Source of the DNA: Plantago major | Taxonomy: Eukaryota > Streptophyta > Magnoliopsida > Lamiales > Plantaginaceae | Length of the DNA: 64,000 bases | NCBI GenBank assembly: GCA_026545765.1 | Contig: CM048842.1 | Location: forward strand, 74,474,871-74,538,870 | Reading direction: 5' to 3' | Part shown: positions 1-11,476 of the stretch, in pieces | How positions within the stretch are numbered: position 1 is the stretch's first letter | Layout of the letters: the number at the start of each line of letters is the position of its first letter | The notes under the pieces: model-generated | Told to the model about the DNA's origin: nothing | Database searches by the model: none | What the model saw: the letters and a program-made list of their open reading frames with translations, nothing else | Program-made: the position numbers and the translations under genes

Positions 1-370
1 GAGGAGAAAGGAAGAAAAACGAAGGACAAAAATGGCGAAAATGGCTCCTGCTTCAGCCAAGATCCGATTAAAACCCTTCTGGGCCGACGGACACGTATCC
101 GTCGGCCCAAAAGACCGATCCGTCGCTATAGCGACGGATAACATATCCGTCGCCATTTTTAATTTTTTTTATTTTACATATAAATATTAACGATGGATAA
201 TTTATCCGTCGTTAATATTTAATTTTCTTTTTTTTTAAAAAAAAAGTCAAACACCGGGCGACGGATTAATAAAATCCGTCGCCAGATCTAGCGATCCGTC
301 TCTATGGGGCGACGGATTTGATAAAATCCGTCGCCCCTTCCCATCGTTTTAGCCCAGTATTCTTGTAGTG
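1..370. mobile_element. CACTA (En/Spm) element, right terminal part
   Basis: The segment ends in 'attcttgtagtg', the reverse complement of a CACTA-type terminus. Before it lie repeated inverted motifs of the kind gcgacggat/atccgtcgc, the subterminal repeats to which TNPA-type proteins bind in this superfamily. The purine-rich start resembles the right-hand parts of the two larger CACTA elements further along. The left end lies outside the window, so the target duplication cannot be checked. It probably sits inside the copia remnant that follows. Confidence 0.8.
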
Positions 371-1370
371 GGGGAGATATCATCTCCGACAGTTTGTCCC
401 AAAAGGAGACTAAAAGTATCATGTTAACAAACATTGATTGAATAAGGAAAGTTCTTGAAGAACTATTTTGATGTCTATACTCATTCTATAATCAACTTCA
501 CGTTGATAAAATTCACCACAAGTGAACTATTGAAGTATGAGATAAAATTCTCAATACTCTTGAAGAGTAGTATTGGCTACACCAATTTTAGCTCAACCTG
601 AAGTTTGAGCATATGAATGAATATTTACAAAGGTTACTTATTGTAAAGTGTAAACCTTGAGATTGACATGGTCCAGAAGTACCTAAATTATTTGTCAAAC
701 AAGAATTTTGATATTCGTTACAATACCTCATGAAGAAAGTATGTTTTATATAACAAGTAAAGAAGATAATGATTGAAAACCATTGAGTACTTTTGCGCAT
801 CACAATGAGCAATTGTTGCACTCTTTTTTCCCTTCGAATAGGTTTTTTTACCCCATTGGGTTTTTCCTATCAAAGTTTTTAACAAGGCAACATTATAAGT
901 GCATATAATTATCACCACATCTCCATATGTTTGATACATGTGATAAAGATAAGGTCATGAGACTTATTGGTCCAACATTACAATATTATGGAGTGATATT
1001 ATGGAACATTGAAACTACATGGTGTTCCAAGTATTTGAAAAGTTCTTCCACATGAAGAGAGCCACATATTACATAAGTTCTTATCCGCCATTATCCATGA
1101 GAAGAAGTTTACATCCAAGTATAACAGATCTGAAGATTTGCGCACCAAATCATATCATACATCATCATTTGAGAAGTTGGTCCGGAAAATTGGAATTGCA
1201 GCAATCTGAAGAATTACAATGATGCATCGATCAGGGGAGTTGGATACGCGCTGCACTCTTTTTCCCTTGACTAAGTTTTTATCCCACAGGGTTTTTCTTA
1301 GCAAGGTTTTTAATGAGGCAGTATATTTTTTACGTGCCGACCATCACCAACTCATGTTCATTCAAGGGAG
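371..1370 (+). pseudogene. Decayed 3' end of a Ty1/copia polyprotein
   Basis: The stretch 1020-1225 reads in shifting frames like the C-terminal RNase H end of a copia polyprotein; around 1160-1195 one frame gives SFEKLVRKIGI, a typical end of that domain. Downstream come 'cactctttttcccttgactaag' like sequence and 'agcaaggtttttaa', which are usual between the copia stop codon and the polypurine tract. A similar 'cactcttttttccc' stretch also occurs near 820-900, suggesting a partial internal duplication. No intact frame remains. The polypurine tract 'caagggag' directly precedes the LTR at 1371. Confidence 0.55.
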
Positions 1371-1664
1371 TGTTATGGATAAATGCACATTGAGTTAGTG
1401 GATGGGAGTTAGTGGATGAGAGGTTAATGTACAAATTAGTGGAAGAAAGAGTTAAATGTGTGAATGGTTAGTGGATGAAGAGATAAATGTATACAAGTAG
1501 TGGAGATGTATTTGTCTCTTCATATCAATTTTCATTTGTATAAATACCCATCATGTTCCCTCATTTTGAGGTGAAGAATGAACTCTACATTCTATCCATT
1601 CTATATTCTATATTCTCTTCTTTCTTCTACTCTTACTCTTCTACTACTCTCTTTTCTCTTAACA
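1371..1664 (+). mobile_element. Copia 3' LTR (294 bp)
   Basis: It begins TGTTATGGATAAATGC directly after a purine tract and ends TTCTCTTAACA, giving the standard TG...CA LTR ends. The centre holds 'tataaatac' (about 1538-1546), a likely TATA box. The sequence after the end, 'tgcat', would be one half of the target duplication, but the 5' LTR is outside the window or lost. Confidence 0.65.
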
Positions 1665-3020
1665 TGCATGAATATATTAGATTATTCGTTTCATATTTAA
1701 ACTATTATTGAGTTGGTACGACTTTAATAGTACATATATAGTTAATTATAATAAATTATAAAATGGGAATAAATAAATGTACAAGAGACATTGAAATATT
1801 TGAATACATAATTATCATTTGAGGTATGCGAAGTTGACATTTAAACAAATATAAAAAATAAGTTTGGAATTTGAGATCGGGACGAAGGTAAAATAATTTT
1901 TTATTTAATTTTCAGTTGAAAATAATTCAAGATAAAAAATTGGCATGTAAACTCGTACCACAATTTTAACGGGATGCAAGTAAGTATTGTGGTGAGTGGT
2001 GACAATTTTTAGGCTCTTTGGCTCGCCGTTATAAATCAATTTTAGTCGAGGTTCACTATTTTTGTATTTGACACAACACTTCAATTGAGCTTACATTATT
2101 TTCTTAATCCACCAACTACACACAATCCAATTAAATTTTATCTGTCTATTTACTTCTTTTTTTCTCCTACTTTACATTTTCATTTATTATAACAACATTA
2201 AACTAATTAAATAAGCTTAAAACTAGTCATATAATCTTAAAAACATGTATACACATCACTTCACTCGTACACACTCTATATAACAACTCTATAAAACCTA
2301 TTCCATCCGTTCCGTTACAAACTTACTCCTAACTTTACTTTTTTGGTGTTTCGTTATAAACTTCCTGACCCAAACAGGAAAGTTTTTATCTCACTAACTA
2401 ATTCCTTATTATTTATATTTCTTACTTTATCATCATTTAATTCTCTCCGGGCCATTGAATACGGGCCTACCGGTTTGGATTTTACAAATTAAGACCAAAA
2501 TTGTTCATTGTGAGACTTGAACTCAAGACCTTTCAAACAATTATTCAAGTACCAACCAATTAAGCTAATAGTGAATTAATTATTCAATTGTAATATGTAA
2601 TTGTTATACCCCTTCCATTATAAACTTTCAATTTTCTTTATTTTGTATGTTTCATTATAAACTTTCTATTTTCTTTTATAAAATCCCACTACTTCCATTT
2701 ATATTTTTTTAATCACCCTTTTCCATATTTTATCAATTTCTCTCATACTTATTTTACCATTGACTTACTACATTATCAATATAAACAGTTTTCTTACTCA
2801 AATTCATTAAAAATTGTGCAAAAGTGAAATGGAATGGAGGAAATATTAATTAACGATAGAGCTAAATGCAACTATTATTATTATTATCATCATCATCTAA
2901 TCTATTTTGAACATTACAATTTTCATGTGTGTGTGTGTGAAAGAGAACGTTATTATGACAATTTTAACTATTAATTATGTAAATGTAGTTGGGTTTAGTT
3001 TTAAACACTTTGCTGGACTT
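1665..3020. other. AT-rich spacer without a recognisable gene
   Basis: The stretch is AT-rich with short simple repeats (tattattatta/catcatcat near 2876-2896 and a gtgtgtgt run near 2928). Pieces of the type 'ccattataaactttc' near 2620-2660, together with 'aatggaatggaggaaat' near 2827, look like a decayed MITE of the Stowaway kind. The tRNA-like segment at 2460-2590 is listed separately. I see no coding pattern. Confidence 0.5.
2460..2590 (-). mobile_element. Possible tRNA-derived SINE
   Basis: Read on the minus strand, 2567-2556 gives TAGCTTAATTGG, matching the RNA polymerase III A box. Positions 2530-2512 give GGTCTTGAGTTCAAGTCTC, close to the B box. The spacing between the two is right for a tRNA-derived promoter. 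There is no full tRNA fold, so a SINE head is more likely than a tRNA gene. The 3' limit and target duplication were not identified. Confidence 0.4.
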
Positions 3021-3182
3021 TAAACCGTAGACTGTAGAATTTTGGTTAGTATAGTTGTATGTGCTAATATATTTCGAACTTTTAACCGTAGACTCTGTAG
3101 AATTTTGTAAATTTATACAGTTCGAAATGTATTAGCAGATACAACTATACTATCCAAAATTCTAAAGAGTCCAAGGTTTTAA
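3021..3182. repeat. Hairpin-forming inverted repeat (about 60-bp arms)
   Basis: The arm at about 3021-3080 ('gtagaattttggttagtata' and onward) is repeated in inverted form at about 3119-3180 ('tatccaaaattctaaagagt'). The shared core covers 'agtatagttgta' and 'gctaata' with few mismatches. The short loop and absence of coding suggest a small MITE or foldback element, or a young small-RNA hairpin. Confidence 0.6.
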
Positions 3183-3242
3183 AGATCATTATGAAGCTTT
3201 TAATGGACCGGAGTAAATATAAACTTTTAACTATATTACAAA

Positions 3243-3561
3243 TACTTCCTTCGATTTTTAATATAAGATGTTTTGAGTTTTTCACACAAATTAAGACAAT
3301 TCTCTCTTCATCAATAGTCTTTGTAAAAGAATGAAAATTCATGTCTTGAGAGAATAAATCCACCTATAAAAGATAAGAAATATACTTATATTTTGTAAAT
3401 TCCAATACAAAATAAATGAATAATAATAAAATAAATGAGTTGAATGCATAAAAATTGGTGAAAATATTAAATCACATGGTAAATTTTTCGAAAACATCTT
3501 ATATTTATGATATCAATGATTAATAAGTCAAAAACATCTTATATAAAAATTGAAGAGAGTA
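3243..3561. mobile_element. Stowaway-type MITE (Tc1/mariner)
   Basis: The left end, TA followed by cttccttcgatttttaat, is matched in inverted form by the right end, 'aaaaattgaagagag' then TA. Both termini carry the block 'taagatgtttt' in opposite orientation. A TA target duplication and a CTCCCTTC-like terminus are the marks of Stowaway elements. Length is about 319 bp with no coding capacity. Confidence 0.75.
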
Positions 3562-5712
3562 TAATATTTCACAACACAATTAAAGTTGAAGTGATATTCA
3601 TTTTTAATGAAAGGGCTGTTAAAGTCCAGTCGGTTAAAGTTGTCATAGGAACATTACGTTTATTTTCCATATTATCTAATCTAACGAAGATCATGATGAA
3701 TAAATCCCATCAAATTGCCAGGGCTGGTTGTGAATTGCGATACGTCAAATATCCAATAAGCAGCTGACATACCTAAATTGGGCTCCTTTTAGGCCTAAGC
3801 TTAGTAATTAGTCTGTACCACCACTACTACTACCTTAGTTTGCCTTTGACGGTACGCTGTTGCCTGTTGGTAATTTTCGGTTCTCTCTACTCCATGTTTT
3901 GTCTTTTCTCCTAGTCTATCACTAACAAATCGTTTATGATAGTTTTATCACATTGCTTCCATAGTTCCATGATATTATATATATAAGCATATTACTCCTT
4001 TTGTTACTAAATAATGTTGCCGATGCGTTCATAAAAACTCCAATCATATATATATTTGATCCTTTTGATATCTTGGAGTTGAGATTTGAGAAAAAATGTA
4101 CATTGAACCCACCTCAAAATACGTTTTAATTTGATGTTTAATCATGAGAAAAGGTGCTACATTACTACTACATTGAATTCCATTATACATGCAAAACAAT
4201 CACAAGTATGATAGACGAATATAAGATTTCTCAATTCTATATCTTTGTGTAATTAAGATGTACCGATAGTTATTCATAGACTTTTTATTTAAAGACTAGG
4301 TAAGTATTACCTTATTAAAGTTAGACTAGTACTATTGCATCCATTGAAATTGAGTTTTGATATGTTGAACACTATACATAGAAAATATTCTAAAATGAAT
4401 TCAAAACACTATGATAAGGTGAGATTAAAATGTCAAGCATGCTATATTGAGTATTGATCTATTTGGCATGTGACTTAAATTGATCGGGTTTTAATTGGGT
4501 TGTGAAGATTGTGTTTGACATAGGGTTAAGATTTTATAGGTTTTATAGAGTTGTTATATATGGTGTACAAGTATGAAGTGATGTGTATTTTTTAAGATTA
4601 TTTGATTAGTTAAGGATGTTGTAATAAAGTAAAAATACTAGTGAGAGAAAAAAAGTATGTAGAAAAATAAAATTTAAATAAATTATGAATAGTTGAGGAT
4701 TAAAAATGAATATTGTTCAACTCGAATAAAGTTGCATGTCAAACAAGGAGAGAAGGACAACTCGAATAAAGACGTACTTTAATCGCAAACCAAAGAGTCT
4801 CATAAACATCATAACATAATTTTGCGGGTACATGAAACATACTCCTTTCAACCCTTTTTCATAAAAAAAAAGATGCATTTTATTAATAATATATATGTTG
4901 TAATTAAACACATCAATAGTTTTCGATAACAATATTACTCAGCATATATATTTTAATTTATATACTTACATTAGATTAGACTACTATATATAGTTGGTGA
5001 AAAAACTATCGAATTGGTACAGTTAAGAATTGGACGCACTGGTAGTGCCCAAAAGGTTCTCGGGCTTGAATGGAACAAAGTTGAGAGAGCCTTGAAAAGT
5101 GAGTGAGTGACCTACAGCGAGCGAGCGAGCGAGGTAATTTGGAAATGAATGCACGTGACATTACTAAACGAGTAATGAGAACTGAACAGTGTTTGTGTTG
5201 TCTGTGTACTTCTGCAATACTTGTTGTTTAGAGCTTTGTCAAGTCGTTTCAGACACAGAAGAGTGTCATCAGACTCACCTGCCCTGCTCTAATCTTTTCT
5301 CTCTCTTCCCTCCTTGTACTTGGTTTTTGCCTCCTTAATTAATTTGTTTATGTTACGTCTACCTTCTTTCATTTGGCTGCAGACCTCCGTTCACTTGGTG
5401 ATAAACTGATACTAATACATTCCGAATATGTTCTACCCGGTTTGTTATACTATAAGGGTTATATCAATGATCTCAACCTTGCACTCCACTATTGAGACAT
5501 TCTGAAAATAGGGAGGGGTGAGATCACTGAGATCTAATTTTCGGTTCAATCTTTCATACCCTAGGAAAAGATCTAATTTCATGTTCAACATGCAACTTCT
5601 TTTTTCGGCTTACGAATGCACTATAAATGTCTCAACCAAAGTATACTAATTTTTAAAGACGAGGAATATAATTTATCTCAGACGGTTTTGTATAATAAAA
5701 TCGCATCATATT
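3562..5712. other. Intergenic DNA, no recognised gene
   Basis: AT-rich sequence with no convincing exon on either strand. A less AT-rich patch at 5030-5350 has a short gcga repeat (5116-5133) and CT-rich tracts like a plant 5' leader, but no frame follows it. The gypsy LTR begins at 5713. Confidence 0.4.
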
Positions 5713-7813
5713 TGTCACGCCCTGACATTTTTCACCTCATAAGCATGTTTAAATATATCTTTAAGCAAATTTTAATATTTTGATATGTGTTATATATGTG
5801 GCCTTACTTATGAAAAAGATTAACTTATATAATGTGACATGGTATATTTGTGCTATATCTTGATGTTAAAAATTGATATTATGTGATCGTAATTGAATTT
5901 TAATTGTTATCGTTGATTTATATAGTTTTGGACCGGTTTGTTACTACTTTTAATTTTAACCGTTTACATCCAAACGAGTTCTTATGAAAGAACGGACACC
6001 GTAATATGAACCGTATGAATTTATAGTATTTGTTTTGTGCACCTCTTTGACTTTCGTGTCATAATTGTAAAAACCGAAATAAGCAAGCTCGTGCAATTAA
6101 TTCAAGTATAAAAATTTGTTTTATAAGCTATTTTTGATACATGTTAAACTTAGTGACTCATCTATCACAGATCTACATGTCATACTACCCCATTTACCTT
6201 TATTAAGTAGGAAGTTTGCATTTCTAATTCTAACTATCTGATTACCACATCACGTCCACCGCCTCATTTTGCTCAATTTCCTGTGAAATCTTCGTCTTCC
6301 CAATTTTCTTCTAGCTTTATGCTAATGAGTTTCTTAATCAATTACAAGTTCACTTTCTTCTCAAATCAATTGATACACACCTACCAACCACACCTTTACC
6401 TCGGTACTTTGGTTTAAACCGTGACTAACCAAAAACTAGTAGGTGATAGAAAAATAGCAAGTGACGGCCGAATATAGTTCTAGTTTCGGCAAGGTATGTT
6501 TTCGTATTAAGCAGTTCAATTCTTAAGTTATTTCGAGTTTTATTATATTTAAGAGCTGGAAATTATACGTTTTACAGGTGATTTATCGCAAAAAGATAGT
6601 ACGAATAACGCTAGTTTTACTTTTGGACGGTGAACAGTAAGTGTATTTAGTAACTCGTTATTTAGTATCTTTGTAAATAATTTCGATAACCTGTTGTTTG
6701 ACAAATACGTGTTATTCTTGATATTATTGATACGGTGCTAGCGTATGACTATGAATATGTGGGGATTATATTGTGGAAGTGTGTTATGAAATGTGAAAAT
6801 ATACCGTGGTGTGCTATATATGTTGAATGTTCCATTCTGAATACGATGAAAAGCTTAAAGTGTTTGATTGATGAAGTGATCAATTGCTCCCATGTACGGA
6901 TGGGATACGCGCAGTTGTTATCTGAAAAGATACTATTTTTCTGATAAAGTATTAGTAGTATATATTCATAAACATGATTATGTGATTTGCATTCATAAGA
7001 GATAAGAGGATTCTGTTATGGCTGCTGATGACCTTGAGTCATGTGTTTTCCAGCTTGTCTGGATATCCATCACTGGATGGACTCTGTATAAAATATAGAA
7101 TTCCAGGTACGGCTGGAATCTGTATGAAATATGAAATTCCAGGTACGGCTGGTCTCTATATGAATCTGTTATCGTGATCACGAATTACTCCTGGTCGTAA
7201 CAGAGCCATAGCGGACAAAGAAAATGACTAAGCACGTGCATTAGTATATATATATGTAAATTTTGTGAACTGACGTGTTGGAAATTGTGAAATATCTGAA
7301 GGTCATGTGTTCTCAGTGATAATGAATCTAAGTGCCTCGAATTGTGGTTCCGACATATGCTTAATGTCGTTAAATGGCTTGTTGCCGGTTATTTTCTTTA
7401 CAGTTTATTAAATGACCTGTTACTGATTATACTTACTGAGCTCGCAACTCATCCCAATTGCGATGTTTTTTTATATAGCCTTTGAAGATAAGGATAAAGG
7501 AAAGGAGATAGCTGAGTAGAAATAAAGTCATGGATCCAAGGTCGGCCGGCTGGTTTCCCATCCTTCTCCCTCCGCTCATCATCTGCATATCATATAGGGG
7601 CATATTTTGGGTTTTATAATAAGAGGAATGACTCCTCATGTATGTAAATATATGTTTTTCTGACAGACTTGGGTTACGGGTGTGACACTCGTATGTTTAA
7701 AGCTTCCGCATGTTGGTGATGTTTAAGTCAATAAAATGTGTGCTTAGTTGATACTTATTAAGTGTTTTACACTAAGTTGTGTTAATGGTGTATGAAAGTG
7801 TAAGGGTGTTACA
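5713..7813 (+). repeat. 5' LTR of the gypsy element (about 2.1 kb)
   Basis: It starts TGTCACGCCCTGAC and ends GTGTTACA, and is followed after five bases by the primer binding site. The length suits Del/Tekay LTRs. No second copy exists in the window, so the start rests on the terminal motif only. Short spurious frames inside it (for example 6735-6944) are not genes. Confidence 0.75.
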
Positions 7814-7818
7814 TGTAG

Positions 7819-7830
7819 TGGTATCAGAGC
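7819..7830 (+). promoter_or_regulatory. Primer binding site for initiator tRNA-Met
   Basis: TGGTATCAGAGC is complementary to the 3' end of plant initiator tRNA-Met, the usual primer of Ty3/gypsy chromoviruses and many copia elements. It lies five bases downstream of the LTR end. Confidence 0.9.
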
Positions 7831-7836
7831 CCGGGT

Positions 7837-8970
7837 ATGGGTTCTGTAGATAGTCGCATGACATGTGCATCATCATTTATGTGGTATATGCTTGCATTAG
7901 TATTAAAAGTTGTGTCACATTTTAGGCAATGGATTGCTAGTCATGAAGCACATGTAGATAATGATGAGCCAAGTGTTCATGGAGGGGGAGGAGCAGCCGT
8001 GCCAGAGTCTCATTCATCTCAGCATAATCGTATTAATAGGCTTGATATGCCTACTACTATAATTGAACCACGTGAAAGGAGGTATGATAAGCTTAGGAAG
8101 ATGGGTGCTATTGATTTCTCGGGTACTACAGACCCGACAGAAGCAGAAACCTGGTTGAAACGGACAGAGAGGGTCTTTAACTTGATGAAGTGTACTGGCG
8201 AAGAGAAGTTTGATTATGTTGTGTCACTCCTTCAAGGAGATGCATATGATTGGTGGGAGACTGTACCTCACAGTGATGTTCAACCCCCAGTACTAAGTTG
8301 GAGTGATTTCTTGAGAGAATTTCACGAAGCATATGTGCCAGATGTGTATAAGGACCTCAAAGAAAAGGAGTTTCTTGAGCTCAAACAGGGTAACAGAACA
8401 GTGGCGGAATATGAAGTGCACTTCAATCAACTTTCTCGTTATGCCCCACACATGGTAGCTACAGAAAAGAAGAAGTGCAACAGGTTTGAATCAGGACTCC
8501 GCTTTAATATCCGTAACCGTATCACTAATGCAGATATGGGATCGTATAGCCAGTTAAGAGCCGCAGTGATACGCGCTGAGAAGCTGGAGATTGAGGCAAA
8601 GATATTTCACTCAAATAAGCGAAAGAACAATGACAAAAGCGGAGGGTCTGCAAGTAAAAGAAGATTTAATGTCGCGCCACATGGAGGCTCATATCCAGGT
8701 TCAAAGAGTTACGGGGGTAAGAATGAAATGATAACCGGTAAAGATGTCCGTCCCACATCATCTGCTCCTACTTGCATATATTGTAGCCGAAATCACTTTG
8801 GCGAATGCAGACTATTTTCGAGGAAATGTTTCAGGTGTGGTGAAATTGGTCACATAATTAGAGACTGTCCGAAACCACCGGAAGAAGTCACTGTGCAGCA
8901 GAGTAGGGTTAGTGGACCTAATTCCAGTATGGGTAGGGGTCGAGGTAGACCTGATACGGAAGGGTGCTAA
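7837..8970 (+). CDS. Gypsy Gag (capsid and nucleocapsid), 377 aa
   Basis: Gag forms the virus-like particle and binds the element RNA. Residues about 80-250 form the retrotransposon gag domain (DPTEAETWLKRTERVF near the start, then FLREFHEAYVPD and FLELKQGNRTVAEYE). Near the C terminus is a CCHC zinc knuckle, CFRCGEIGHIIRDC, preceded by a second Cys-rich stretch CIYCSRNHFGEC. The frame ends in TAA at 8968-8970, where related elements normally continue into protease. The stop is probably a nonsense change rather than a real gag terminus, because the same frame resumes for about 60 bases until a frameshift near 9036. Confidence 0.85.
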   Translation: MGSVDSRMTCASSFMWYMLALVLKVVSHFRQWIASHEAHVDNDEPSVHGGGGAAVPESHSSQHNRINRLDMPTTIIEPRERRYDKLRKMGAIDFSGTTDPTEAETWLKRTERVFNLMKCTGEEKFDYVVSLLQGDAYDWWETVPHSDVQPPVLSWSDFLREFHEAYVPDVYKDLKEKEFLELKQGNRTVAEYEVHFNQLSRYAPHMVATEKKKCNRFESGLRFNIRNRITNADMGSYSQLRAAVIRAEKLEIEAKIFHSNKRKNNDKSGGSASKRRFNVAPHGGSYPGSKSYGGKNEMITGKDVRPTSSAPTCIYCSRNHFGECRLFSRKCFRCGEIGHIIRDCPKPPEEVTVQQSRVSGPNSSMGRGRGRPDTEGC

Positions 8971-11476
8971 TCGGTGGAAGTCGACGATAAGCAACAAGTG
9001 CAAGCTCGAGTCTTTATGACCCAGAGGAAGCTAGGCCACACCGGTTATTCTTGGTAATATCTCTATCTCTGGTACAAGTGCTTATGCTTTGTTTGATCCT
9101 GGTGCAACTCATTCATTTGTATCACAATCATTTGCATCACACTTACCTAACCCAGAACCTTTGGATTACGACATACTTGTCCGTACACCTATGGGTAGTG
9201 TTATTGTAAACACATGCATCGTCGGGTGTAAACTGTTCATTGAGGGCGTAGAATTTTCTGCCACCCTGATTCTTATGCCTTTAAGAGATTTCGATGTTAT
9301 TCTCGGTATGGACTGGTTGAGTGAGCATCATGCTAAGTTGGATTGTTTCACCAAGGAGATTGTGCTCCAACCAGCAGATAAGGCGTGCATAGTATTTAAG
9401 GGTAACAAAGAAGTTATGCCTGCTTGTGTGATATCAGCATCAAGAGCATTTAGATTGATCAGAAAAGGGTACGGAGCATATTTAGCTCATATTGTAGATA
9501 CTCGATTAAATAGTTCGGTGTTGGAAGAGATTCATGTGGTTAAAGAATATCCAGATGTTTTCCCTGATGAGTTACCAGGGCTACCTCCAAATAGAGATAT
9601 AGAGTTCACCATCGAACTACAACCTGGTACTTCGCCAATTTCTATCCCTCCCTATAGAATGGCGCCGATTGAGTTGCAAGAACTGAAAATCCAATTACAG
9701 GAGTTACTTGACAAAGGATATATCCGACCGAGCGTTTCTCCCTGGGGTGCACCGGTGTTGTTTGTTAAAAAGAAGGATGGTACTTTGAGATTGTGCATAG
9801 ATTATCGACAGTTGAATAAGGTGACAGTGAAGAATAAGTATCCATTACCTCGGATAGATGACCTGTTTGACCAACTCCAAGGTGCAGGTGTTTTCTCAAA
9901 GATAGACCTAAGATCAGGGTATCACCAGTTGAAGATTGCAGAAGCTGACATCCCAAAGAAAGCTTTCAGAACTAGGTATGGTCATTATGAGTTCTTGGTA
10001 ATGCCGTTTGGGTTGACCAATGCACCTGCAGTGTTCATGGCAGTAATGAACAATGTTTTCCGAGCCTACCTAGATAAGTTTGTGATTGTGTTCATTGATG
10101 ATATTCTGGTATATTCTAAGTCCTTTGAAGAACATGAAAAACACCTGAGAACCATGTTACAAATCTTACGTGAGAAACAATTGTATGCCAAGTTAAGTAA
10201 ATGCGAATTTTGGTTAAATCATGTCATATTTTTGGGACATGTGGTTTCTGGTGAAGGTATCAAGGTTGACCCACAGAAAATTGAGGCAATTGTCAAGTGG
10301 GAAAACCCAAAGAATGTCACGGAGATTCGTAGTTTTCTTGGGTTGGCAGGGTACTACCGAAGATTTGTTGAGAACTATTCTCTCATTGCTTCTCCTTTGA
10401 CAAGGTTGTTGCGAAAAGGAATTCCATTTAAATGGACCGAAGAATGCAAAGAAAGTTTTGAAGAATTAAAGAAACGGTTAACAACCGCTCCAGTGTTGAG
10501 CATTCCTACGGGTAACGAAGGCTTTGTTGTGTATAGTGATGCCTCTTCCCAAGGATTAGGATGTGTTTTGATGCAACACGGAAAGGTCATTGCATATGCT
10601 TCTCGACAACTTAAGCCGCATGAGACGTCTTATCCCACCCATGATTTGGAACTTGCGGCGGTAGTTTTTGCTTTAAAGATATGGAGATATTACTTATATG
10701 GTGCCACTTTTCAAATATTCACTGATCACAAAAGTTTAAGATATCTCCTAAGCCAAAAAGAGTTGAACATGCGTCAAAGAAGATGGCTTGAACTTTTGAA
10801 GGATTACGATTGCACTATTGAGTACCACCCTGGAAAGGCAAATGTTGTCGCTGATGCTTTGAGCAGAAAATCGCACGATACGGTTTCTTCTCTTTCTGTG
10901 AATTCCCTACCATATTTACAGGATTTGAGAAAGATGAATGCATGTTTGGATGTTAGAGAAGGGGGCATCATCTGCGCTTCGACTGGTATTAGACCAACGA
11001 TGATTGAGCGAATTAAAAAGGCTCAGTATCGTGATGAAAAGTTAGTCAATGTTGCTGACAAGGTGAAACAGGGTAACAATAAAAATTTTGTTTTGAACGA
11101 CGATGGGCAGCTAACAGTAAACTATCGACTTTGTGTTCCCGATATTGATGGTCTAAGAAATGAAATAATGGAAGAAGCTCATACTGCACCGTATGCAATG
11201 CACCCAGGTAGTACAAAAATGTATAAAAATCTGAAGTGTCATTACTGGTGGCCTCGAATGAAGAAAGATGTAGCTGAGTATGTGTCAAGATGCTTGACAT
11301 GTCAACAAATCAAAGCGGAACACCAGGCACCTGTAGGTAAATTGCATCCATTACCGATTCCTGTATGGAAGTGGGAGAATATTACAATGGATTTTGTATA
11401 TGCTCTACCCATCACACCAAGGAAGAATGATGCCGTTTGGGTCATTGTTGATCGACTAATGAAGTCAGCTCATTCT
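8971..11476 (+). pseudogene. Gypsy Pol: protease, RT, RNase H, partial integrase
   Basis: A single-base deletion near 9036 shifts the frame, which then stays open to beyond the truncation point. Protease has the active-site segment FDPGATHSF at about 9092. Reverse transcriptase runs from about 9650 to 10260 with [26 protein letters not shown] and the catalytic FIDDILVYS. RNase H follows ([28 protein letters not shown]). Integrase begins with the HHCC zinc segment ([11 protein letters not shown] ... [14 protein letters not shown]) and is cut just after [11 protein letters not shown] at about 11476. The last 44 codons of the open frame belong to unrelated DNA. Confidence 0.85.

Larger units (their letters stand above)
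5713..11476 (+). mobile_element. Truncated Ty3/gypsy chromovirus (Del/Tekay type)
   Basis: The order is 5' LTR, tRNA-iMet primer site, gag with a CCHC knuckle, protease, reverse transcriptase, RNase H and the first part of integrase, as in Ty3/gypsy elements. The LTR start TGTCACGCCC and the protease and integrase sequences fit the Del/Tekay chromoviruses. Similarity stops inside integrase at about 11476. The catalytic DDE core, chromodomain and 3' LTR are missing, so the copy cannot move by itself. The adjoining DNA at 11477 is unrelated, so the 3' half was lost by deletion. Confidence 0.85.

Noticed and set aside
2490..2575. A true tRNA gene
   Set aside because: A and B boxes are present but the acceptor stem and anticodon arm cannot be formed; a SINE head is more likely.
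7200..7660. Possible small genes in the gypsy LTR
   Set aside because: They are short random frames inside a retrotransposon LTR with no homology.
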